In this document: positions 1-9,740 of the stretch, one piece after another
Layout: the number at the start of each line of letters is the position of its first letter
Position numbering within the stretch: position 1 is the first letter of the stretch
Assembly (NCBI RefSeq): GCF_947487915.1
Contig: NZ_CANKYH010000009.1
Coordinates: 186,001 to 250,000, forward strand
Direction of reading: 5' to 3'
Source of the DNA: an uncultured Serinicoccus sp.
Lineage (GTDB): Bacteria; Actinomycetota; Actinomycetes; Actinomycetales; Dermatophilaceae
Length of the DNA: 64,000 bases
The notes under the pieces: model-generated
Database searches by the model: none
Seen by the model: the letters and a program-made list of their open reading frames with translations, nothing else
What the model was told of the DNA's origin: nothing
Translations under genes and position numbers: made by a program

Positions 1-959
<959 letters not shown>

Positions 960-963
<4 letters not shown>

Positions 964-2222
964 CGTGTCCTCTCGGCGGTGCTGTCGCTGGTGCCGGGGC
1001 GCTGCGCGGCGGGTGCGGAGCCCCCGTGGTCAGGGTAGTCGGTGGGGTCGGTGGCGACCGGTCGGTCCCGGCGGCGCAGCTCGTCCTCCAGCGCGTGGAT
1101 CTCGCGCACCAGCACGAGCAGGCCTGCATCGTCACCCGCGGCGCCCGGTTCCAGGAGCAGGTGCCGGACCTGGTCGAGCGGGCGCCCGCTCACCCGGCTG
1201 ACCACCTCGGCGAGGCGGTCGGCGCCGGTGGTGGTGGGCAGCCCCAGCAGCGGGGCGAGCCGCCGTCGGGCCCCGGACTGGACCGCGCGGGCGGCGTGCC
1301 GGCTGTCGTGAGCCTGGTGGTAAAGCCGGGCCCGGCTCACGGTGGTCTCGGTCGACCGGACGACGGCGGGAAGGGGCTCGGTCACCACGGCGCCCAGGCG
1401 GCGGCCCCGCCAGAGGGCGAGCGCCAGCACCCCACCCCCGACGACCCACAGCGCCGGGGTCAGGGTGCTGGGCAGCACGTCCCACAGCGAGCCGGCCGCC
1501 TCCAGCCCCAGGTCGGAGGGCTGCGGCTGCACCCAGACCAGGCGGTCGCTGCCGCCCAGCAGCCGCAGGGCCACCGCGGCGTTGGCGCCCTCGGTGATGC
1601 GGGCGTTGGTCCAGGTCGGGCCGATGCCGGCCACCACGGTGCGCGGGCGGGACCCGTCCTGCTCCAGCACGAGCACGGCCCCCTCGCGGGCCCCGCCGAG
1701 GTTGTGCCCCTCGCCCGGGGGGAAGCACGCCGTGGTCGCGGGCCGGTCCTGCGACCCGGCGGCCAGCAGGACGTCCCAGCCGACGAGCTGATCCCCCTCC
1801 CGCGCCCAGGGCACGGAGCAGTCGGCGGCCACCGGTATGCCGGCCCCCCACGACTCCTCGACGTCCAGCCCGAGGGAGGCGCCGACACCGCCGGTGCCGT
1901 CGGCCAGCACCACCAGCTGGTCGAGGTCCGCGAGTCCGGCCACGAGGTCCGGACCCGTCTCGGGGCCGAGGTAGCGGGTGTGCGGGAGCAGGACCGTGGT
2001 CCCCGGGCCGAGCGAGGGCGGGTCCAGCCCCGTGGTGCCCGCCACGATCTCGACGTCCACCCCCTCCTGGCGCAGCACCTCGGCCAGCGCCTGGGCGCCG
2101 TCGGGGCCGTTGTTGACCGGGCTGAGCGGCTCGCCGGAGCGAGGCGTGCTGAGGAGGGCGGCCAGCACGGCCGCGACCAGGACGAGCAGCACCCACGGTG
2201 CCCACCGGCGCACGGCCCTCAC
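960..2222 (-). CDS. DUF4350 domain membrane protein
   Basis: This is a 420-residue envelope protein of the DUF4350 family with no known enzymatic activity. It has one membrane segment near the N-terminus (about residues 12-27, WVLLVLVAAVLAALLS). A large extracytoplasmic domain of the ThuA/GATase-like fold follows (PVNNGPDGAQALAEVL... onward). A second membrane segment lies near residues 250-268 and the C-terminus is cytoplasmic and basic. I chose the GTG start at 2222 because it overlaps the DUF4129 stop as GTGA; the frame stays open far upstream but those extra codons are the shadow of the DUF4129 gene. DUF4129-DUF4350-MoxR-DUF58 is a recurring actinobacterial cluster, which supports a joint envelope role. 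Confidence 0.88.
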
Positions 2223-2911
2223 GACGGGACCACCAGCTCGGGGCGCCGCTCCCCAGGCAGCTCGGGGCGGGCCGCGGCGAGGGCGGCGTCGAGGTCGACG
2301 ACCGTTCGGGCCTGGTCGGTGTCGACGCGGTGGCCCCCGTAGCGGACGGCGTCGAAGGTGTCGCCGGCACGCTGCAGCGAGGCCGCGTGGGTGGCGAAGA
2401 CGTGTCCGAGCTCGACCGCCACCTCGTGGGCGGTGCGGCCGGGACGGTCCTCCAGCAGGGTGCGCTCGGTCGCTCCGGCCGCGATCGCCCGGTAGGCCTC
2501 CAGCACGGCCTCGTCGGCCCGCCCCGCCTGCAGGGCCGCGCGCGCGGCGTCGCGGTAGTCCGCCGCGGACCGGCGCCGACCGCCCAGGACGGCCCCCGCC
2601 CGCCCGGCGGGGGCCAGCCGCCCCGTCCGCCACCGGTCCCGCGTGACGAAGAGCGCGACGGCGAGCACGGCGACGACGACCGCGGCCAGGACGACCCAGG
2701 TCGTCCACGGGGGGAGGGGGCCCAGGGCCGCCGGGTCCGGCAGACGGTCGGTGACCCACCGCCAGAGGCGGAGCCACCAGGGCACCTCGAGCCGGTAGTC
2801 GCCGGCGTCCAGCTCCTCCTGGAGCCACCGTCGCGCCTCGTCGCGGTCCGGGTCCACCGCTCCCTGGGCGGGCAGCCCGAGGTGCGGGGTGTGCAGGGCG
2901 GACACGGGCAT
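2219..2911 (-). CDS. DUF4129 domain membrane protein
   Basis: A 230-residue protein with one membrane span (about residues 69-89, WTTWVVLAAVVVAVLAVALF). The cytoplasmic C-terminal domain is typical of DUF4129: ...SAADYRDAARAALQAGR... followed by a helical region about TAHEVAVELGHVFATHA. DUF4129 resembles the C-terminal part of some transglutaminase-like membrane proteins, and it is routinely encoded next to DUF4350 and MoxR, as here. The gap to the upstream gene is 13 bp, and the stop overlaps the DUF4350 start as GTGA. Its function is unknown. Confidence 0.88.
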   Translation of the reverse strand: MPVSALHTPHLGLPAQGAVDPDRDEARRWLQEELDAGDYRLEVPWWLRLWRWVTDRLPDPAALGPLPPWTTWVVLAAVVVAVLAVALFVTRDRWRTGRLAPAGRAGAVLGGRRRSAADYRDAARAALQAGRADEAVLEAYRAIAAGATERTLLEDRPGRTAHEVAVELGHVFATHAASLQRAGDTFDAVRYGGHRVDTDQARTVVDLDAALAAARPELPGERRPELVVPS

Positions 2912-2924
2912 ACGGGTGCCGGAC

Positions 2925-4049
2925 TCAGCGGGACCGGGTCGCGGCGCGCTCCTGGGCGGCCGCGACGAGCGAGACGTCCAGACCCTCGCGCCGGATCCGC
3001 TGGTCGAGGTAGAGCAGGGCGGTCACGCCGGCGGTGAACGGGATGGTCAGCGCTCCGACCACGAGCTGCAGCGCGTGGTCGGTGAGCACGGTGACCGGGC
3101 TCAGGGGGGAGGTGACGACCTCCGGACCGACCAGCGCGGAGACCAAGGCCACGACGGGCAGCTGGACGATCGCGGCCAGGATGCCGGTGACGATCCCCGC
3201 CAGCAGCGTGATGCCGACGACGCGCCAGGCCTGGGCGCCCCGGGTGAGGGCCCAGGCGCGGGCGATCCCGCGCCACGGCCCCACCCGCTCGAGCACGACC
3301 GGGGCGGGGGCGAGGCTCAGCCGACAGCCCGCCCAGACCAGGCCCACCACGAACGCGACGGACACGAGCACGACCAGGAGGATCGCCAGGCCCGACTCGC
3401 CCAGGCCGACCACCAGACCCACGACGGCGGCGACCAGGGCGACCAGGGCGGCCGTGAAGAGCACGCCGAGGAGCAGCACGGTGCCCACGAGGGCGAGCAG
3501 ACGCCCGCGCACCGTGGCCCAGGTCGAGGCGAGGCTGGCCCGGTCGCCCAGGACGGCCTCGCCGACGACGTGCACGATCATCCCGGTGAGGGCGATCGAG
3601 GCCAGCGAGCTGAGGAGACCTCCCACGAGGAGCAGGATGAGCTCGGCCCCCAGCTGGTCCACCGAGGAGACCGAGCGGGTGGCGAGCAGGGTCAGCAGGA
3701 GCGAGGGGACGAGCACGACGGAGAGCACGACGAGGCCCATCCCGATCGTCGCCTCGGGATTGCGCCGCATCGTCTGCAGCGAGCCGCCGAACATGTCGCC
3801 GAGGGTCAGGGGCCGCAGGGGCACGACGCCGGGCTGGTGCAGACGGGTCAGCTGCTCGGGCGGCAGCTGCTGCCACCGCGCCGGGCCGGCGGCGTCCTGC
3901 CGCGGCGGGTGCCCTCCGGGCGGCTGCTGCCACTGCGGCGCCCCTCCCACGGACTGCCCCGGGGGGGCCTGCGGGATGGGTGGGGGAGGCGACGACGGCT
4001 CGCCGCGCCCGGTGTCACCGGGCGGCGGCCCGAAGGGTGGCTGGGTCAT
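2925..4049 (-). CDS. Polytopic membrane protein with Pro-rich N-terminus
   Basis: A 374-residue integral membrane protein. The first 60 or so residues are cytoplasmic and very rich in proline, glycine and glutamine (PPFGPPPGDTG..., PPPPIPQAPPGQ). About six hydrophobic segments follow, for example LLLLVGGLLSSLASIALTG. It resembles the glycerophosphoryl-diester-phosphodiesterase membrane-domain proteins often annotated in actinobacteria, but no phosphodiesterase catalytic motif is present, so I do not assign an enzymatic function. The ATG at 4049 overlaps the kinase-like stop as ATGA; upstream in-frame codons belong to the shadow of that gene. It is the second gene of the moxR operon. Confidence 0.82.
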   Translation of the reverse strand: MTQPPFGPPPGDTGRGEPSSPPPPIPQAPPGQSVGGAPQWQQPPGGHPPRQDAAGPARWQQLPPEQLTRLHQPGVVPLRPLTLGDMFGGSLQTMRRNPEATIGMGLVVLSVVLVPSLLLTLLATRSVSSVDQLGAELILLLVGGLLSSLASIALTGMIVHVVGEAVLGDRASLASTWATVRGRLLALVGTVLLLGVLFTAALVALVAAVVGLVVGLGESGLAILLVVLVSVAFVVGLVWAGCRLSLAPAPVVLERVGPWRGIARAWALTRGAQAWRVVGITLLAGIVTGILAAIVQLPVVALVSALVGPEVVTSPLSPVTVLTDHALQLVVGALTIPFTAGVTALLYLDQRIRREGLDVSLVAAAQERAATRSR

Positions 4050-4702
4050 CCCCCTGCTCCTCGATCGATCGACGACGTCCGCGGACCCGACGACGCGGTC
4101 AGCCCCCGGGCGAGGAGCTGTGCCTCGCGCGCGGTCATGGCGCGCGCGCCGAGCTCCTCCTGGGCGGCCACGATACCCGGCTCGGCACGCCGCAGGACGT
4201 GGCCGCGCCGCCACAGGGTCAGCGGCGGCTTGCGGCGTTCGGCCAGGTCACGGGCCAGGCGGCGGCTGAAGGTGAGCCAGGGCCGGTTGCGGATGCACCA
4301 GGCATCGGCCAGCAGCCCGCGCGAGCGCAGGCCCGGCGTCGTGTGGGCGGCGAAGATCCCCTCCGCCACGACCACGGTATGCCGCCCCCGGCTCACCTCG
4401 TGGGTCCCGCTCACGGCCGAGCGGCTGATGTCGTAGACCGGCATCTGGGCCGTGCCCGCCCGGCACAGCTGCTCCAAGCCTTCCAGCGCGGCGTCGAGGT
4501 CCCAGGAGTCGACGTGGTCCCAGTCGGGCAGCCCCAGGGGGCTCATCGGCAGGTCCGGGTCGGTGCCCTCTCGGTAGAAGTCGTCCAGCTGCACCACCGG
4601 CCACCCGTGGGCCGAGTGCAGGTGCGCGGCGAGCCTGGACTTGCCGGCGCCGCTGGGGCCGGCGAGCACGAGGACACGGGCGGGGGCGGGGGCCGGGTCC
4701 AT
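4046..4702 (-). CDS. Uridine kinase-like P-loop NTPase
   Basis: This 218-residue protein has a kinase P-loop at residues 15-22 (GPSGAGKS) followed by LDDFYREGTD (about 38-47), the arrangement of the uridine kinase/phosphoribulokinase family. A region DWDHVDSWD (about 61-69) is typical of the substrate site. It probably phosphorylates a nucleoside or a related small molecule, but the family is broad and the substrate cannot be read from sequence. It is the first gene of the operon leading to moxR. A TAGACT hexamer ends 8 nt before the ATG, suggesting a leaderless or nearly leaderless transcript. Confidence 0.82.
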   Translation of the reverse strand: MDPAPAPARVLVLAGPSGAGKSRLAAHLHSAHGWPVVQLDDFYREGTDPDLPMSPLGLPDWDHVDSWDLDAALEGLEQLCRAGTAQMPVYDISRSAVSGTHEVSRGRHTVVVAEGIFAAHTTPGLRSRGLLADAWCIRNRPWLTFSRRLARDLAERRKPPLTLWRRGHVLRRAEPGIVAAQEELGARAMTAREAQLLARGLTASSGPRTSSIDRGAGG

Positions 4703-4710
4703 GGGGGAAC

Positions 4711-4716
4711 AGTCTA
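4711..4716 (-). promoter_or_regulatory. -10 element of the kinase-moxR operon
   Basis: TAGACT on the minus strand, 8 nt before the ATG at 4702. No convincing -35 is visible. The spacing implies transcription starts at or within a base or two of the start codon. Confidence 0.5.
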
Positions 4717-4753
4717 GGTCGCGGTCCAGGGCGCCGCCGCCGGGGACCTGCGC

Positions 4754-5365
4754 TCAGAGCAGCACGGCGAGCAACGCCAGGAGGACGGCGAGGGACAGCA
4801 CCGCGATCGCGGGCCGGGCGGGCGTGCTCGTCACCCCGGTGGCCCCCTCCTCGAGCTGGCCGCCGTCGAGCCGCCAGCGCTGCAGCGCCCGCTGGACCTC
4901 GTCCGCGACGGTCTGGGCGCTGGTGCCCCCGTCGCCACGCCGCCGGGTGGTCTGGGCGAAGTCGTCCACGGGGGTCGGGCGGCTGCGCTCCCGCTTGGCC
5001 GGCACCGCCCAGGCGCTGTGCCGCCGGCCCTCGGTGTCGTGCAGCTCCAGCGCCCACTGGTGGGTGATCTCGTCGACCGCCGCGAACGGCACGGCGGTGT
5101 CCCGCACGACGTTGACCAGGAGCACGCCGTCCTCGTGCAGCACCGCCCGGGGGCGCAGGAAGAGCACCCACGCGGCCGCGGAGACACCCACCACGAGCGC
5201 CACCGCGCCCACCGCACCGTCCCGGTGGCCGGAGAGCAGGTCCCAGACGGTGAGGGCCGCGAGGATGCCCGCGCAGCCCACCATGACCCAGCCCAGCACC
5301 CGGGCGGGCAGGGCCCGGTAGGTGCCCACGACATCTCCCCGCAGGGTCGCGTCCGCCGCTGCCAT
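4754..5365 (-). CDS. PH domain-containing membrane protein
   Basis: A 203-residue protein with two adjacent membrane segments near the N-terminus (about residues 23-46 and 50-70). A bacterial PH-like domain follows (RPRAVLHEDGVLLVNVVRDTAVPFAAVDEI). A C-terminal membrane anchor lies at about 186-203 (AIAVLSLAVLLALLAVLL). This layout matches the low-molecular-weight bPH_6 type proteins common in actinobacteria, whose function is unknown. A purine-rich GGAGG-type ribosome-binding site lies upstream of the ATG. It is on the same strand as the kinase-moxR operon, 51 bp away, with that operon's own promoter in between. Confidence 0.8.
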   Translation of the reverse strand: MAAADATLRGDVVGTYRALPARVLGWVMVGCAGILAALTVWDLLSGHRDGAVGAVALVVGVSAAAWVLFLRPRAVLHEDGVLLVNVVRDTAVPFAAVDEITHQWALELHDTEGRRHSAWAVPAKRERSRPTPVDDFAQTTRRRGDGGTSAQTVADEVQRALQRWRLDGGQLEEGATGVTSTPARPAIAVLSLAVLLALLAVLL

Positions 5366-5410
5366 GGGTGCTCCCTCCTCTCCCTCCGGGCCCCGGGAGG
5401 CCCGGGCCGG

Positions 5411-7099
5411 TCAGACCTCGGTCAGCTGCTGCATACTCTCGCGCACGCGCTGCAGCCGTCGACCGGCCTCCTCGCGGGCCTGGGCGAGGCCGGCCGGGTC
5501 CTCGACCCCGACGACCGCCTCGAGGTAGACCTTGAGCTTGGGCTCGGTGCCGCTGGGCCGCACGACGACCCGGGTGGCATCGGTCAGCAGGAAGCGCAGA
5601 CCATCGGTCGGGGGCAGCCCGTCGACCCCGTCGGCGAGGTCGTCGAGGCGCTCGACGGGGACCCCGCCCAGCTCGGCCGGGGGCTCCTCGCGCAGCCGCG
5701 CCATCACCGGCGGAATCTGCGCGAGGTCGCTGACCCGCACGGAGAAGGCGTCGGTCTGGTGGACGCCGTGCCGCACGGCCAGCTCGTCCAGGAGGTCGGT
5801 GAGGGTCTGCCCCCGCGACTTCAGCGTCGCGGCCAGCTCGGCGGCCAGGAGAGCGGCCGTCACACCGTCCTTGTCCGGGACGCAGGCGGGGTCGACGCAG
5901 TACCCGAGGGCCTCCTCGTAGCCGTAGGCGAGCCCGGGCACGCGACCGATCCACTTGAAGCCGGTCAGCGTCTCGGCCGGCTCCAGCCCGGCCGCCTGCG
6001 CCATCGCGCCGAGCAGGCGCGAGGAGACGATGGAGCGGGCCAGCACGCGGCGCTCACCGCCGACCCGACCGCGGTCGATGACGTGCTGCCCGAGCAGGGC
6101 GCCCACCTCGTCGCCACGCAGCATCCGCCACCCGTGCGCGTCCTGGACGGCGAGGGCGCACCGGTCGGCGTCCGGGTCGTTGGCGATGACCAGGTCGGGG
6201 CGCACCTGGCCGGCCAGCTCGAGGGCGGCGTCGATGGCGCCGGGCTCCTCGGGATTGGGGAAGGGGACCGTGGGGAAGTCCGGGTCGGGGTCGGACTGGC
6301 TCGGGACCGGTGCCGGCGCGGCGAACCCGGCTCGCTCGAAGGCCCGACGGACGACCTCGGAACCCACGCCGTGCAGGGCGGTGTGGACGATCGTCAGGTC
6401 ACGCGGGCTGTCCGGGTCGAGCACGGCCACGGCCCGGTCGAGGTAGGCCTCGAGCACCCCCTCGTCCAGCGTCTCCCAGCCGTCCCGTGCGAGCGGGACC
6501 CCGGCGACGCTCTCGACCGCGTCGATCTGCGCGGCGATCTCGGCGTCCGCCGGCGGGACGATCTGCGAGCCGTCACCGAGGTAGACCTTGTAGCCGTTGT
6601 CCTGCGGGGGGTTGTGGCTGGCGGTGACCATGACCCCGGCGTCGGCGCCCAGGTGCCGGATGGCGAAGGCCAGCACCGGCGTCGGCAGCGGGTGGGGCAG
6701 CACCATGGCCCGGCCCCCGGCGGCGGTGACGACGGCCGCGGTGTCGCGGGCGAAGACGTCGGAGTTGCGCCGGGCGTCGAAGCCGATGACGACCGCCGGG
6801 CCCGGGGTGGCGTCGCCGGCGGCCTCGAGCTGGGCCCGCAGGTATGCCGTCAGCCCGGCGGCCGTGCGGATGACCACGGCGCGGTTCATCCGGTTCGGGC
6901 CGGCGCCGAGCTCGCCGCGCAGCCCGGCGGTGCCGAACTCCAGGAAGGCGGAGAAGCGGTCGGCCAGGTCGGCGCGGGCCCCTTCGTCACCCTTCTCGAC
7001 GGCCTCGAGGACGGCGTCGAGCTCGGCCCTGGTCGCCGGGTCCGGGTCGTCGTCCAGCCAGGATCTGGCGGTGGTCACCAGGTCGTCGGTCTCGCTCAT
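5411..7099 (-). CDS. Phosphoglucomutase/phosphomannomutase family enzyme
   Basis: This is an alpha-D-phosphohexomutase of 562 residues that moves phosphate between the 6- and 1-positions of a hexose. The phosphoserine loop is TASHNPPQDNGYK (about residues 160-172), the metal loop is NDPDADR (about 305), and the phosphate-binding loop is RPSGTEPK near residue 511. Its length fits the long actinobacterial PMM/PGM group (Rv3308 pmmB type) rather than the short PMM. The ATG at 7099 has GGAG upstream; in-frame codons before it overlap the PNP gene and look like shadow. Like Mycobacterium deoD-pmmB, it follows the purine nucleoside phosphorylase gene on the same strand, 88 bp downstream. Whether it uses glucose, mannose or ribose phosphates is not settled; the link to PNP makes phosphopentomutase activity worth considering. 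Confidence 0.9.
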   Translation of the reverse strand: MSETDDLVTTARSWLDDDPDPATRAELDAVLEAVEKGDEGARADLADRFSAFLEFGTAGLRGELGAGPNRMNRAVVIRTAAGLTAYLRAQLEAAGDATPGPAVVIGFDARRNSDVFARDTAAVVTAAGGRAMVLPHPLPTPVLAFAIRHLGADAGVMVTASHNPPQDNGYKVYLGDGSQIVPPADAEIAAQIDAVESVAGVPLARDGWETLDEGVLEAYLDRAVAVLDPDSPRDLTIVHTALHGVGSEVVRRAFERAGFAAPAPVPSQSDPDPDFPTVPFPNPEEPGAIDAALELAGQVRPDLVIANDPDADRCALAVQDAHGWRMLRGDEVGALLGQHVIDRGRVGGERRVLARSIVSSRLLGAMAQAAGLEPAETLTGFKWIGRVPGLAYGYEEALGYCVDPACVPDKDGVTAALLAAELAATLKSRGQTLTDLLDELAVRHGVHQTDAFSVRVSDLAQIPPVMARLREEPPAELGGVPVERLDDLADGVDGLPPTDGLRFLLTDATRVVVRPSGTEPKLKVYLEAVVGVEDPAGLAQAREEAGRRLQRVRESMQQLTEV

Positions 7100-7187
7100 G
7101 GTCACTCCTCGCGAAGCGGTGGATGGGTTCCTGCGGTGTCGGTCCTGCCTGGTGTGTGCCTGCCAGGCGTCCGGTGCGGGTGGTGCC

Positions 7188-8021
7188 TCAGATGCGCTCG
7201 ACGATCCGGGCCAGCAGCTCGCCGCAACGCTGGGCCGCGGCGGTCCCGGCGTCGATGACCTCCTGGTGGTCCAGCGGTGCCTCGCTGATGCCGGCCGCCG
7301 CGTTGGTGACCAGGGAGACGCCGAGCACCTCGAGCCCCGCCTGGCGGGCGGCGATCGCCTCCAGGGCGGTCGACATACCGACGAGGTCGCCACCCAGCAC
7401 CTTGGCCATCTGGACCTCGGCGGGCGTCTCGTAGTGCGGGCCGGGGAACTGCACGTAGACCCCCTCGTCCAGGTCCGGGTCGACCTCGCGGGCGAGGTCG
7501 CGCAGCCGGGTGGAGTAGAGGTCGGTGAGGTCCACGAAGTTCGCACCCTCGATGGGCGAGGTAGCCGTCAGGTTGAGGTGGTCCTTGATGAGCACCGGGG
7601 TGCCGGGCGCCCACTCGGGGCGCAGCCCGCCGCAGCCGTTGGTGAGCACGATGGTGGAGCACCCGGCGGCGGCGGCGGTGCGCACGGCGTGCACCACGGA
7701 GCGGACCCCCTTGCCCTCGTAGAAGTGGGTGCGCGTGCCGTAGACGAGGGCGCGGCGGCCGCTGCTCAGCGGGATGGACCGCATCGTGCCCGAGTGCCCG
7801 GCCACGGCGGCGGCGGCGAAACCGGGCACGTCGGCGTGGTCGACCTCGGCGTCGGCGCGGCCCAGCGCGTCCGCCGCCGGCTTCCACCCGCTGCCCAGCA
7901 CCAGGGCGATGTCGTGCCGGTCGGCGCCGGTCCGGCGCGCGATGACGTCAGCCGCGGCCGCCGCAACCTCCAACGGGTCGGTGGCCGGGTCGTCGAGGTC
8001 GGGAGGAGCACCAGTAGTCAT
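7188..8021 (-). CDS. Purine nucleoside phosphorylase
   Basis: A 277-residue trimeric-type purine nucleoside phosphorylase, which cleaves (deoxy)inosine or guanosine with phosphate to the base and (deoxy)ribose 1-phosphate. Diagnostic segments are VLGSGWKP near residue 40, the phosphate/substrate loop ...AVAGHSGTMRSIPL, NGCGGLRPEW, the FPGPHYETPAEVQM motif, and MSTALEAIAARQAGLEVLGVSLVTNAAAG. I chose the ATG at 8021 because a TACCCT -10 lies 6 nt upstream; a longer frame would run into lpdA. The gene is divergent from lpdA, with only 31 bp between start codons. It corresponds to deoD (Rv3307) of mycobacteria. Confidence 0.92.
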   Translation of the reverse strand: MTTGAPPDLDDPATDPLEVAAAAADVIARRTGADRHDIALVLGSGWKPAADALGRADAEVDHADVPGFAAAAVAGHSGTMRSIPLSSGRRALVYGTRTHFYEGKGVRSVVHAVRTAAAAGCSTIVLTNGCGGLRPEWAPGTPVLIKDHLNLTATSPIEGANFVDLTDLYSTRLRDLAREVDPDLDEGVYVQFPGPHYETPAEVQMAKVLGGDLVGMSTALEAIAARQAGLEVLGVSLVTNAAAGISEAPLDHQEVIDAGTAAAQRCGELLARIVERI

Positions 8022-8027
8022 CGGGTC

Positions 8028-8033
8028 AGGGTA
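8028..8033 (-). promoter_or_regulatory. -10 element of the PNP gene
   Basis: TACCCT on the minus strand ends 6 nt before the ATG at 8021, a leaderless arrangement. On the opposite strand TTTGAT (8041-8046) lies 6 nt before the lpdA GTG. Both promoters are therefore packed into the 31-bp divergent gap and its edges. Confidence 0.5.
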
Positions 8034-8052
8034 GCGATGGTTTGATGGGCAC

Positions 8053-9519
8053 GTGAGTGCCGCCAACAAGTCCGTCGTCGTCATCGGGGGAGGTCCCGGT
8101 GGCTACGAGGCCGCCCTGGCCGCCGCTCAGCTCGGCTCGGAGGTCACGATCGTCGAGCGCTCCGGGCTGGGGGGTGCCGCGGTGCTCACCGACTGCGTGC
8201 CCAGCAAGGCCCTCATCGCCACCGCGGACTTCATGGACCGCTTCAGCGCGGCCAAGCGCATCGGCGTCCACTTCGACGGGGCGCAGGTGCCCGGCGACCA
8301 GGGCGTGACCGCCCACATCACCGACGTCAACAGCCGGATCATGGACCTCGCCCGGGCGCAGAGCAGGGACATCGGCGAGCGCCTGGAGTCCGCCGGCGTC
8401 GAGGTCATCCAGGGCGCCGGGAGCCTGCTGGGCTCGGGCCGGGTGCAGGTCCTCGAGGGCGTCGACGACGTGCTGTCGGGGGAGGAGCCGGCACCGCACG
8501 ACGAGGACTGCGACCACGAGCACACCCGCCGGGAGCTGGAAGCCGACGTCATCCTCGTCTCGACGGGCGCGCGTCCGCGGGTGCTGGAGTCGGCGCAGCC
8601 GGACGGGGAGCGGATCCTCACCTGGCAGCAGATCTGGAACCTCGCCGAGCTGCCCGAGCACCTGGTCGTCATCGGCTCGGGCGTCACCGGCGCCGAGCTG
8701 GCCCACGCCTACCTCGGGCTGGGGTGCCGGGTGACCCTCATCTCCTCGCGGGACCGGGTGCTGCCGGGCGAGGACGCCGACGCCGCCAACGTCGTCGAGG
8801 AGGTCTTCCGCCGCCGCGGCATGACGGTGCTCAACCGCTCGCGCGCCGGGGCCGTGCGGCGCGACGGCGAGGGGGTCGTCGTCACCCTGGAGGACGGCCG
8901 CGAGGTGGAGGGCAGCCACGCCCTGCTGGCGGTCGGCTCGATCCCCAACACCACGGACATGGGGCTGGAGGAGGCCGGGGTGCGGCTGAGCCGCTCGGGG
9001 CACGTCGAGGTCGACCGAGTCTCCCGCACCAGCGCCGCGGGGGTGTATGCCGCGGGCGACTGCACCGGCGTCTTCCCGCTCGCCTCCATCGCGGCCATGC
9101 AGGGCCGGATCGCGGTCGCGCACTCGCTGGGCGACGCGGTGGCGCCGCTGTCCCTGGGCAAGGTCAGCTCCAACATCTTCACCGACCCCGAGATCGCCAC
9201 GGTCGGCGTCAGCCAGGCCGACGTCGACGAGGGGCGGGTCGACGCCCGCGCGGTCATGCTGCCGCTGACCAAGAACCCGCGCGCCAAGATGCAGAACCTC
9301 CAGGACGGCTTCGTCAAGCTCTTCGCCCGCAGCGGCAGCGCCACCATCGTCGGGGGCGTCGTGGTGGCCCCCCGCGCCAGCGAGCTGATCTTCCCCATCG
9401 CGCTGGCCGTCGCGAACCGGCTCAACGTCGACCAGTTCTCGGCGACCTTCACGGTCTACCCCTCGATGAGCGGCTCGTTGTCCGAGGCCGCCCGCCAGCT
9501 GCACGAGATCGCCGACTGA
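8053..9519 (+). CDS. lpdA: LpdA-type NAD(P)H quinone reductase (flavoprotein disulfide reductase family)
   Basis: A 488-residue two-dinucleotide-binding-domain flavoprotein. The FAD-binding motif is GGGPGGYEAA (residues 12-21), a second Rossmann motif is VIGSGVTGAEL near 212, and the second FAD contact is YAAGDCTG near 335. Where true lipoamide dehydrogenases carry two redox cysteines (CxxxxC), this one reads GLGGAAVLTDCVPSK, with a single cysteine. That is the signature of Mycobacterium LpdA (Rv3303c), which reduces quinones rather than lipoamide. There is an acidic/histidine-rich insertion (PAPHDEDCDHEHTRR, near residues 147-161). Translation starts at GTG. Divergent from PNP. Confidence 0.9.
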   Translation: MSAANKSVVVIGGGPGGYEAALAAAQLGSEVTIVERSGLGGAAVLTDCVPSKALIATADFMDRFSAAKRIGVHFDGAQVPGDQGVTAHITDVNSRIMDLARAQSRDIGERLESAGVEVIQGAGSLLGSGRVQVLEGVDDVLSGEEPAPHDEDCDHEHTRRELEADVILVSTGARPRVLESAQPDGERILTWQQIWNLAELPEHLVVIGSGVTGAELAHAYLGLGCRVTLISSRDRVLPGEDADAANVVEEVFRRRGMTVLNRSRAGAVRRDGEGVVVTLEDGREVEGSHALLAVGSIPNTTDMGLEEAGVRLSRSGHVEVDRVSRTSAAGVYAAGDCTGVFPLASIAAMQGRIAVAHSLGDAVAPLSLGKVSSNIFTDPEIATVGVSQADVDEGRVDARAVMLPLTKNPRAKMQNLQDGFVKLFARSGSATIVGGVVVAPRASELIFPIALAVANRLNVDQFSATFTVYPSMSGSLSEAARQLHEIAD

Positions 9520-9524
9520 CCCCC

Positions 9525-9697
9525 CCTCATACCACCGGGCGCCGTGAATGGTTGCCCTGAGGGCGACCGGGCGCCGCGAATGGTTGGTCTCAGGCGGACC
9601 GGGCGCCGTGAATGGTTGGCGTGGGCCACCAGCGGCAACCATTCACGGCGCTCGGTGGGGTCACCAGCAACCATTCATGACGCTCGGTGGTATGAGG
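9525..9697. repeat. Intergenic element: 32-bp-period repeats, three direct plus two inverted
   Basis: Between the convergent lpdA and carboxylase genes there are three direct copies of a 20-bp unit, CCGGGCGCCGYGAATGGTTG, starting at 9535, 9567 and 9599. Two copies in inverted orientation start at 9636 and 9668. The distance is exactly 32 bp in each orientation, with 12-bp spacers, and a 17-bp centre separates the two blocks. The outermost 30 bp on each side (9525-9554 and 9668-9697) are inverted repeats with only a few mismatches, both beginning with CCTCATACCACC. The element can fold into a long hairpin and may act as a bidirectional terminator, but the strict periodicity suggests more. A related array lies at 54990-55105. 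Confidence 0.9.
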
Positions 9698-9740
9698 TTG
9701 CGCCGTCGGCGGTCGGCCGTCGGATCGGGCCCGGGAGGGC

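Noticed and set aside
1132..3933. Very long open frames opposite or out of frame with the moxR operon genes (also 948-2342, 11984-14896, 24298-27951, 39174-42182)
   Set aside because: They are Arg/Gly/Pro/His-rich shadows caused by third-position G+C bias; the recognisable families lie in the other frames.
9535..9687. CRISPR-like look of regularly spaced repeats
   Set aside because: Units are 20 bp with 12-bp similar spacers, two are inverted, and there are no cas genes; spacers are too short and too alike.
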